A DNA stretch of 64,000 nt, taken from assembly GCA_029953675.1 (NCBI GenBank), contig JAMWBK010000005.1, forward strand, positions 1,116,001-1,180,000. The letters run 5' to 3'. The notes under the pieces were generated by a model. That model ran no database searches. It had not been told where the DNA came from and saw nothing but the letters and a program-made list of their open reading frames with translations. Positions 55,301 through 64,000 of the stretch are shown here, piece by piece. The DNA is from Rhodosorus marinus (taxonomy: Eukaryota; Rhodophyta; Stylonematophyceae; Stylonematales; Stylonemataceae). The position numbers and the translations under genes are program-made. Each line of letters starts with the position of its first letter. Position 1 is the first letter of the stretch.

Positions 55301-55336
55301 CAAAATCGCAACATGCGATGGCAGGTTGCGATTTTG
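55301..55336. repeat. Perfect inverted repeat with 12-bp arms
   Basis: CAAAATCGCAAC (55301-55312) and GTTGCGATTTTG (55325-55336) are exact reverse complements around a 12-base loop. Confidence 0.9.
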
Positions 55337-55471
55337 AGAGCGATGGGATGCTCTCCACAACTTGTTTTTTTTCCGTTCGTTTTTAGGAGGTGGCTTATGG
55401 CTTCCATAAGACTTCATCGGGCCGTTTGGGAGACTGCGTGGGAAGCTTTTCATCTCTGCGGCACGGTTCTT

Positions 55472-55489
55472 TACCGGGGTTCCCCGGTA
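55472..55489. repeat. Perfect GC-rich palindrome
   Basis: TACCGGGG and CCCCGGTA are separated by TT. Isolated, 170 bases downstream of the preceding hairpin. Confidence 0.9.
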
Positions 55490-55793
55490 GCGGGGTTCCA
55501 ATAAGTTTTTCCCTAGATAGGATTAGACGTAGTGTTGCGCTGCAGTAGGCAGCTGCCCAGTAAAGCTTACGGTCACTGCCCTTTGCGATTCTACTGCTCC
55601 TCGCTCACGTGGACACGCCTAGATTCTACTGCTACTCCCGCACGTGGGCACCAAAACCTCTACCTTAGAATACGTGGGTTGGATCTAAAATTTCTGTTTG
55701 TAACTCTAGGTACGACTATCGCGGCTAATAGTTTTAGCACTTGTTTGCCCTGTCCGACTCGTGACTGTTACGCCGAATGTGAAAAATATCAAA

Positions 55794-55838
55794 CCCCCCC
55801 CCTCCCCAAACTCGATCGTTGGTTTGGGGGGAGGGGGG
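55794..55838. repeat. C-rich/G-rich inverted repeat with quadruplex potential
   Basis: A nine-C run followed by TCCCCAAAC faces GTTTGGGGGGAGGGGGG across a ten-base loop. The arms differ in C/G run length but would pair; the G runs could alternatively form a quadruplex. Confidence 0.7.
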
Positions 55839-57347
55839 AGTAGGTCGATGGAGATGAATTTTGAATAAATGTTTAGCATATCTCGAACGGATCAATCTTC
55901 AAACTCAGAATTTTACTTTCATACAATATACTAACGAGTAATCTCCCCATTGGATTTGATTCGTTGTTTTTAAGAATGAGGGAAACTTTTACTACCATTA
56001 TTCAAGTTTATCCTGAACGTCGGTTAGCGGCTTTTAAGGTGTTGAATCCTCATTCGGCCGATTTGAACTCAAATTTTTGAAAATTCTTGAAAACGCGACG
56101 TGTGAGCGCATCAGTCTGTGTAACCCCGGATTTAGAGGTGGCCCGCCGGAACGGCAGGGCCTCGAACAAGGTGTGTTGGTGGTGATGGGCCAGTATGAAA
56201 TTAACCATTGAAAGCCATAGAGCGTCCCAAAGCCGTCCAAATTTTTCGGGATACGCTTTTGATTGTCCCCATAACGTTTATGCGTAAATCCAGCCGTGGT
56301 TGGATGTTTGTCGCACCCGATCCCCTGGACAGAAACACATAAGATACATTCATGGTAACGCTGCAGTCTCTGGAACCCATTACCCGTCTCTTGAGAACTC
56401 GGCTAGCGCCGAGCAGCTTTGTAAGCGAGTGGTGCTGGAAATCCGCAATATGCGATGGCACTTCCACCTCCGGACGATCTGGAAGTTGGTCTAGTCCCAG
56501 CTTCACCCTGTACAGGAGAAAATGAAACCACTGTCGGCAAGACCTAGTCGTCATAGAACTCTCTACTACGCGCCCATCCTCAGGTTCAGTTAGGTCACTG
56601 CATCCATGCCACGAAGGCCCTGGACGCCGCGAGGTCGGCTTTCACACAAACCATCCATATTCCCGTCCGCAGAGGGATTCGACAAGCAAGGTCTGACTTT
56701 CTGAAAGCACAATACCAGGATCCCCCAGAGCAAGCCTCACATTTACTACCCCAGTGTGCATCTCGCATGGATTCAGGCATGGAATCTATCCTCCGGAGAA
56801 GCGTTTTTTTCTTCCCTCCCCTCTCGTACGTCAACGGTCCCACCAAGCCACTCCATGTGCTTCAGGGTGACCAGAACGTTTCGACAGGCTGTCCCCGAGG
56901 ATTAAGACAGCTTGTCCAAACTAAAGGGTCTCAAGAAATATCTCATCCAATAGCTTAAACGAGAAATATAGGCATTATTTCAATATTATATCGTATTTAA
57001 GTGTTAGAAGTATTTCGACGACGAATTTTGACTGGTGATAACGAGCGCAATGGATTTTTACTAACCGAAAAAGGATGCGACGGTCTTAAGTCGCTCTAAG
57101 CACAGCCAAGGCAATGCAGAAGGCTAGCTGTTCTCGGATTTCTTTGGAATGTACTGGAGTGGAAGTTTGAGAGGGACTGAAATATAAATATGATGTTAGT
57201 TGGCACACAATAGGCTGACCAGGGTGATGGTGAGCTAGGTAAGGAGCGCGGGTTGTGCTTACTTTGGATATTTTCTCCAATGTGAAGGGAGTGGTTTTTT
57301 CTGTTGTTACTTTTGGTTGGGTGGGTGTGTGTGTGTGTGTGTGCAGC

Positions 57348-60300
57348 ATGGGGAACCTGATGACGAGTTTTTCGCGTTTGTGGGAGGGCGAGGAAAGTGT
57401 GCATGATGCGTTAGCTGTAGCTGAGGAAACTACTGTTGGCGGCGGAAGCTACTATGTTGGGAAGATATCTGCCTCGATGGGTAGTCTGTTTTCTAACGAG
57501 GGCGTGTATGATGATGAGGTTGACGTAGAAGACGTTGAGCTTCCGCCTTTGTTTGACTCTTGAGAATTGTAACCTCGTTGAGAGTGCTTTCAAGCACACT
57601 AGAAGTCTTATTATTGGTTCTTGCTTGCACCGTGTGTTCAGGCGAGGCTTAAGTTTCCTGTTTAAGAGGACGTGCTGCCGCTGTGCGTGGTCAGTTTCAT
57701 TGCATTTCAATGAAGAAGTTTTTACTTTCACCCTAGCTGCTTTAGCTACTTCTGCCTTAAGCGACAAAAGTGCTCGTCTTCTCTGCGAGTCACTCCTGTA
57801 TGGTTCGACTAAAACACTAAAATCAATGAACTGGGAAATGGAGCTGAACTGTAACTGGGTCATTGAGTTCCACTACTCGCGGTTATTCGGAGCCCAGTGT
57901 TATGTTAGTGTGGAGCTACCTGTGGACACCGTCGAAGAGCTTGCAGGCACTGCAGGCACTGCAGGCATTCGTCGAGGTAGGAGTCTACGGCTGCCATTGT
58001 GGCGACGGATAGGTGCCTTTTCGGAATCCGGATTGGGTTCGAATGATTTTGCTCCGTCGCGCCTGTAAGGACCTGGGCGGGTATGCCATCAGTAGATATG
58101 TGTTGCCGTTCATTAAAGACTTTTAGATTTGAGGACTGGGATCCCAACTACAAGCGCACATGTGGACTTGATCTCTTCGCACACCATCCTGGCGTGCCAC
58201 CCGGACGCTTTTCCGACCCTTTGCAGAGCACCACCAACGGGGGGGCGTCTGCACGACAAGGGTTTCGGATCGCGATTCATGCTCTCAGGCACCCTGGTCA
58301 GCATCGACACTAAGAACGGTCAGGGCCCAGAGGCGGATGGCCTATTTATTTTGAATGAACGGCAACTGATCGCGAAACGACTCCATTCCAATCGGAGAAC
58401 CGTTGGAGAGCAGTTCTATTTTCGTACGGCAAAAAGCTTGAAAAAGTTAAGTAAATTTCACACTTTCATGATACTGAAAAAGCTGCCATTCAGAGGTTTG
58501 GGATGTAAACATGAGGAAGCGGTTTGCTGAGTTTGGTAGTAGGGGAGAATGAAAGCGCTCATGGCAATGGGTCTATGACGATCTACGCCGAAGCAGAGAT
58601 ATTGAAATTAATAACGAGTTTGACAGCTTCAGTTTGATAAAGAAGAAGTTGGACGTGGCCTCGATGGAGTTCCTCAAGGACTGTCGCTTGGATGTTCGAC
58701 CTGACATTCACTGGTGGTATCGAGGTGAAGTCATTTCGCCTGCGATCGAAGTGAGACTGCTCGACAGTATGGGGAGCGTCCTCAAGTGTGAAGAAAGCTT
58801 GGAAATCAGAGTATGAAGGGAAATTGTGCCATCGTATTTTTGGATCTTTTCGTTTAGTTTTATTTCCTTCATCCTCATCAGTTTTCCGGGGCGGTCTCTT
58901 GCGGCCTCTTTCTATCAGGTTACTCTTTCCCTAGCCGATGATCTGATGGAGACTATGAGCTTGAATTCCAAGGGCCAGAGGGCTCTTTTCGGTACCCGAA
59001 CGAAACGGATGACGGACTTCACCGTGAAGTTTGATGATTTAGCGCTCAATGTCGATATGGGCGAGGATCATCTTGAAGGTATCCTCTCGACCATTTGTTA
59101 TGAGGATGAAAATTACAGCTCTGAATAGCTTTCGCCGTCGTGATTTGAATGCCAGGCTTAATGTTTGTTGCAGCGGCTTCAGGTGATTTCAGTGGAGTGT
59201 ATGTCTCCCCTCACCCGTTCGTCTCAGCTACACTCGCGGCTCCACCCCTCAGCTGTCCTATATGCTCGAACCCCAAGGAAGCCCATCCCACTGCGCGGGA
59301 CTGCATCTGTGATGATTGCACGAAGGTGCTGTTGAGTAAGCTCCTACAACCACCAACGCAACTGGGCAGATGCGATGCTAACTATTCGGCACTTACGCTT
59401 GTGCGAAAAGCGCCACTGTGTAGTCCTTATGAGGCGATGGGCTCAGCACCGACCGCTTCAAAAGCTACCAAGGATCAGCGAGTAGGCAGCGCAGACTCAA
59501 CTGCTACCCCTCTATACCTGGAACCCGAAGATCTCAGGCAGAGCAAAGCTATTGAAGCTGCGAGAGAACGACGCCCCTCTGAAGGCATAGCAGGCACAGG
59601 AGCAGGCGAGCACAGTGGACGACCTACAAAGCCTTCCAAGGAACGAGGAGAGACCTCAAAGCGACCTCGCCGGGAGTCCTCCGCAGCGGGAAGCCCGTCC
59701 ACCGGCAGAACGTGGTGCGCAGTACCGATCAATTCTTGGTAGTGAGATCCATGGACGACGAGCTGGTATCGGTCATCTCGAACTAACCTTGAATCTTATC
59801 ATGGCACATCTGGCAGTGACGCTCAAGCATCAAGAAAGCCCAAGCTGGAATTGGAAACCGCGAGGAATACAACGCTCTTCAAGAAGGGTAGCCGATCGAC
59901 TCAGGATATTTCCAGTGACAGGTGTGCCGAGGAAGTGACTTCGCAGGAGAGACGGCAGATCAAAGGAGCAGTCCAGGAAAAAAGGGTGGTCGAGGGGAAC
60001 CCGGCTCCAAGAATACAAGCGCACGGAGATTCATTGGAGACTATGAGCACGGAAGAATGTCTTGGGCAAGGTGAATCGCGCGTCACGACAAGGAATCAGG
60101 TGAGTTGGCAGGGAAAAAGTATTCCGAGACAAGTTGCTTCTGTGGATCGCGGGTAACGTATGGTTGTTCTTGTTCCGAACCCCATTTCATTTTCCAGGCA
60201 CGAATGCAGGAGAAGGAATCGCCGTTCTCGCAGTCGCTGGCAGCATCCTCCTCTGCACATACCCTGTCTGAACGCGAAATCTTTGCAAGTCTCACCTGGC

Positions 60301-60434
60301 CAGCTTTTTCACAGGAGCATTCGCAACTTGCACTGATGAAAACACTGTGCAGGCCAGTGGATGAAATGATTCGAGATTTGCGGTCGATTACAAACCCAGT
60401 AGGGGCGCCGCAGGATGGAACGAGGAGAGATTGA
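57348..60434 (+). CDS. Unrecognised multi-exon gene (possibly two genes)
   Basis: Several plus-strand coding-like blocks lie in order. 57348-57563: MGNLMTSFSRLW, a possible myristoylation start, with an acidic tail. 57535-58066: includes VFTFTLAALATSAL. From about 58118: joins in phase after a GTAAGG donor and contains GFGSRFMLSGTLVSIDTKNG and DGLFILNERQLIAKRL. 58634-58812: VASMEFLKDCRLDVRPDIHW. 58919-59079: QRALFGTRTKRMTDFTVKF, a strand-rich stretch like an Ig-type sandwich. From 59181: CPICSNPKEAHPTARDCICD, a Cys-rich knuckle, then a disordered basic region. 60198-60434: a helical end. The acceptor before 57643 is strong (TTGCACCGTGTGTTCAG). I do not recognise the family, and the first and last exons are unsure. 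Treat the coordinates as an envelope. Confidence 0.35.
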
Positions 60435-62150
60435 CTTGGTCAACGATGCCTCTTCATACAAGGCGCCGAGCGCTGTGACATGTTTGAAACCTTCTGGATG
60501 TGTACAGTGTGTGCATTCGTAGTGGACAACTATTTATACCTATCCAAGCCGTGCCAACGCCAGTGGGCTCTCTACGCTGCATCCTTTTCTTCCGTGGACC
60601 AAAGTGATGATTACGAGAACCTACCTACGCCTCCGATTTCTATGGATCTTCTTTGCTCTTCCATCTATACCTCGAACCTTTTTAAGCATCCAGGCGAGAA
60701 TCTCAGCGCAAGTCACCCCTTCGGAAGCTCAACGTCTGCACGCACTACGCACTACGCTACGTACATGAAGCTAGGTTCCTTCTATTATTGTTTAACATGG
60801 TTTTGCAGCTACCAAATCGAATGCTAGTCTCCCTGACCTGATCCGAGCGTGGAATTCCTGTCTTCGTTGATCACCAAACGCTCGGTCCCTAGGGGGTGGG
60901 TCCCCACCTCCAAAGCACCATCCATTCTGTCCCAAAACAAAAATCGTCAGGGATAAAAAAAAACACTAGTTCTATTTTTAAACAAAACTCAGGAACGAAC
61001 ACCCAATCAGCTGAAGAAAAAACATTATTGCTTAATTCGTCAAAAAATCCCATTCGGGCCAAAAAGAACTGAAACATGAAAGTAAATTGCATCCAACTAC
61101 GATCCCCTAAGGAGCATTCTTCGAAAATTTGGTCGCCAAGACTTTTCATCCCTTTGCCGACTATGACGGAAAGCCACAAAATCCGATAATATAATTCAAA
61201 TATTAAATATCTATCTAAGAGATAGACACTCCAGTTAAAGGGTTCGGTCCGAACGCGGATTTCCATGACAACATCGACCTAAGGGGTAGTCAACTATTGC
61301 TCTTGTTTTGTCTCAAAAAAGATCGGATGTTGTACTCCAATTTGTTCTATTAAACATATGCAAAATATCTGAAATTAATATATAAATGAAAGATTTTATT
61401 CACTCCAGAAAACAACCAGAATTTTTAGTGTAAAATAGGGTCTACTAAAAACTAGTATTTTTGAAAAACAATTGTTCTCCGCCGCGGATTGTATTTTTAT
61501 ATAATTTTGCCAGCTGCAAGTTTTAGGGAAGAGTCTATTTTTACCAGAAATTTTTCTTCGTTTCCTAAACTGGGCGAGCAAAGCAGCCTATTTTTACCAG
61601 AAATATTGAGGTTTGTCTGAGACTTGTGTATGTGGGGTAGTTGAACGAGGTTAGTTCATTCCGATGGACGATGGCGTAACTGATGAGGATGTCTAGTCAT
61701 GAGCGATCAAGCTAGTCTTCCTTGGTTTCGTTTGGACAATTTTCCTATGGATACATCAACACGTCATCCGGAGAGATGCAGAGCAGGGCACTGATTGCTC
61801 GCTTATTCCCAGGACGGCGTGTATTGCAGGATGTGAGATCAGATATCCTTCATGGCTACGAGCTACTGGGCAGGATCCGCTAAGTAGGACAGACGGATCC
61901 CGAGATCTTTCAGACGCATAGGCGTAACCCGTAAAAAACAAGAATCAGAATCAAAAATCAGCGATTAAGTCATTATTCAGGTAGATACCAATGTCTCAGG
62001 GGCACCTAGGCTGCTTTCAATCGGCATCCATGTAAATCGTCTCCGTGATAGAGATTTGGAGGTGCGCTCTTTGCTCCTTCCAAGCGTACCTCAGTGAGGA
62101 CCTTAGCCTCCGATTAAACCGATCTGTTAGATCCACCTTGCGATGCGGCA
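60435..62150. other. Unassigned region, AT-rich from 60940 to 61620
   Basis: No gene recognised. An AT-rich minus frame of 125 codons (60889-61266) matches nothing. The phrase CTATTTTTACCAGAAAT occurs twice near 61531 and 61588. Confidence 0.35.
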
Positions 62151-63480
62151 GGTAGGTGCTGAGTGAAGGCAACTGGGGCTGCCTTACACGTCGCGGAACC
62201 TCACCTTGCAGCACGACCAGATGACGTCTGCTTCAAACTGGACCTCGCCAACGCATTCAGCAAAATTGAACCGACGCCTCGCCAACAGGATCATCGAACA
62301 CGTGTTTCCTCAACTCCGTTCGCCGTTAAAGCTGAGCCCAAGGCGAGAGCCGAACGGCACGACAGCGACACAGATGAGTGGCTTCAGCTGCAGACTTGAA
62401 ATGGCGTGCAGCAGGGCAACCCTCTTGGACCAGCCTTAACAGCGCTGGCCTTGTCCACGCATTGCGAGCACGCCGCGATCGGTTCCCAGCGACCACACTC
62501 ACCGCCATCCATGACGACATCACATTCCCCGGCCCCACCGGAAGAAGTGAGAAAGACGCTCATTGGAGCGAGCAACACCTCCCTGAAATACCGCCTCCGA
62601 AAGACGAAATGTCAACTGTTCGGACGATACCTACCCACGAGTCGACTCGTGAACTGGGAAATCCCCGACGTCCCACTCACCCCCCCCGCGTTCGTCATTC
62701 GCGGTGGAATCCAACCTCATTCCATATTGGGACAAGGACCTACGTCCAAGATACGACACGGAAGCTACAACGGGAACTTGAAAAGCTCGTTGACGAAGTA
62801 ATCCGCCTACCGACCGCTGCGCTCCAAACTAAACTGTCCCTCTTTCGATATTGTGTAGGGCAGCGTCTGGACTACTTTCTACGCGCCCTGCCCTGGCACT
62901 GCAGGCGTGCTTCAATTAGTTGTTCGCGCAGTTGACGCGTCGAGTGCATCCAGCTGGAGTCACATACGGGCCTCCGAGGAATTGGTGGAGAACCCGGGGA
63001 TTAATGAGACGGTACGAGCGCGTATTCGTTCACGCACCGGACCTGGAGGCGATACCTGGCTGCGAGACTTCCGGTCGAGACTCCCTCGACGCCTGAGCAC
63101 AGTCAAACTGAACCTGAGCCTGAGACACTGATGAGATGGGCGCCATTCTTGTACGAGTTCTTAGTACATGTACTATATATTCACAACACGGTGAAGCTCC
63201 AGGCATCCAACGCCTGCACCAGTGCACCAGTTCTACAGGGAACTGCGACACAATATGATCCGGGATGCTTTGGCCACGCATATGAGACAATGGCGACTAG
63301 AAGTGACCCTCGAACCGACCGAGCACTACCCAGTCAGCCACCGCCACCCAGGCATTATAGCTCGACACCCCGGGGCCAGAAAGCTGTACGTCATTGATGT
63401 TAAAGGGACATCGCCGTTTGCAAAGGACCTGCCTCAATGAATCCTCCTGGGAGACAGGATACGCAGCACTCAAGGTAGGG
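62151..63480 (+). pseudogene. Decayed reverse transcriptase of a non-LTR-type retroelement
   Basis: RT motifs appear in the right order but in changing frames. FKLDLANAFSKI (motif A, about 62230-62266) is followed by RRLANRIIEHVFPQL in a second frame. GVQQGNPLGPALTALALSTH (the family GVQQGDPLGP block, near 62402-62460) is back in the first. IHDDITFPGP (compare the YxDD motif, near 62508-62537) is in a third. Thumb-like sequence LQTKLSLFRYCVGQRLDYFL and then SSWSHIRASEELV follow in further frames. At least four frame changes occur within 1 kb, so the copy is dead. No long terminal repeats, endonuclease or poly-A tail could be identified. The relatives are cellular or retroelement RTs, not a virus. 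Confidence 0.75.
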
Positions 63481-64000
63481 GAGTTCAAAGAGTCGAAATA
63501 CCGCGATGCGATCGGAGCTCACAATAACTACACCTCAGTGCCCTGCTGCGTATAGACGTTCGGGCGGACGGGGAAGCAAGCTGATCAGTTCTTGAAATAC
63601 GCTTCAGCGCCCACCAAACACAAGTCAGCGAAGCATGAGCGACGCTCAACCGGTCCCTTGGAAAGGGAATGCTGGCCACCCAGGGTCGTCGAGTAGGCGA
63701 AGGGAACTTTGAGATCGCTAGAACGTAGCCAAACAACCCATATGGAGTTAAAATGGGTTAATTGGCTTTTAACTCAACAATAGATTCTTTGGTGCCTCTT
63801 GACGGGCTCCAGTATGGAGCTCCTTTCTAGAGCGTTCACGTTTACGTTCCCACGCCAACTGTCCTTTCAGAACTCCCAACAGCTAATAATGTCAGCCATT
63901 GGAAAACTTATAGACCATTTATTCAAAATATAGAAAATGATCGGCTAAATTTTCATCACTCAAAGTCCTTATTGCGCAATACCTCCAAATCCCAGCCTGA
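63481..64000. other. Unassigned end of window
   Basis: No gene recognised; it may contain the tail of the retroelement relic. Only short overlapping frames are present. Confidence 0.35.

Larger units (their letters stand above)
54216..57347. other. Long unassigned region with homopurine/pyrimidine tracts and hairpins
   Basis: About 3.1 kb with no recognised gene. It has a CT/CA microsatellite (54357-54462), C- and G-rich tracts near 54645-54720 and 55794-55838, and perfect hairpins near 55301-55336 and 55472-55489. Open frames at 55030-55504 (plus) and 56201-56846 (minus) match nothing. Confidence 0.4.

Noticed and set aside
57411-57863. 150-codon minus-strand ORF
   Set aside because: It lies opposite a plus frame that joins in phase to a downstream exon through a GTAAGG donor, so the minus frame is probably a shadow.

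Overview
The window is nuclear DNA from a photosynthetic eukaryote. Nearly every recognisable protein is split by short GT-AG introns (mostly 70-155 bp). Several products need an endosymbiotic plastid: a BipA/TypA GTPase with a transit-peptide-like leader, a DUF3007 membrane protein of cyanobacterial type, an alpha carbonic anhydrase with a bipartite lumen-type leader, and a DHH/DHHA1 phosphoesterase. Others are pan-eukaryotic housekeeping proteins: RNA polymerase III C11, ORC2, SSU72, CSL4, SEN34, MRS2, a MON1-like protein and a NEPRO-like protein. The gene set and compactness suit a unicellular alga, most likely a red alga, but I cannot name the species. About twenty genes could be modelled exon by exon; joined exons keep frame and total a multiple of three unless stated.

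Layout. 1-10.8 kb: mitochondrial ferredoxin, then a CaMKK/SnAK-like kinase, with long unassigned stretches. 10.8-19.1 kb: two-finger C2H2 protein, POLR3K/C11, an ASCC2-like protein, TypA. 19.2-24.7 kb, all on minus: DUF427 protein, DHH/DHHA1 protein, ORC2. 25.7-29.2 kb: coiled-coil protein, HIG1-domain protein. 30.4-32.7 kb: MON1-like gene (plus) whose coding end overlaps that of SEN34 (minus) by 9 bp. 32.7-37.1 kb: tandem arrays surrounding CSL4. 37.1-39.1 kb: NEPRO-like (plus) and SSU72 (minus), 30 bp apart tail to tail. 40.1-41.8 kb: five-exon Obg GTPase (minus). 43.5-46.7 kb: SET-domain methyltransferase (plus) facing a WbpE-like sugar aminotransferase (minus). 48-54.3 kb: MRS2 (plus), DUF3007 protein and alpha carbonic anhydrase (minus). 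57.3-60.4 kb: an unrecognised multi-exon gene. 62.1-63.5 kb: a decayed reverse transcriptase.

The most unusual signal is a recurring class of intergenic tandem arrays (32.86-33.70, 34.01-34.40, 36.25-36.93, 42.91-43.37 and 46.89-47.21 kb). Units are about 68-250 bp and unrelated between arrays, yet several look like miniature exons flanked by GT...AG spacers, with amino-acid patterns partly conserved between copies. They could be decayed repeat-protein genes or exon-intron units amplified in tandem.

Functionally the genes are independent: RNA processing and decay (SEN34, CSL4, SSU72, NEPRO-like, C11), replication (ORC2), organelle translation (TypA, Obg), plastid physiology (carbonic anhydrase, DUF3007), mitochondrial redox and respiration (ferredoxin, HIG1), ion transport (MRS2) and vesicle traffic (MON1-like). 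There is no operon logic.
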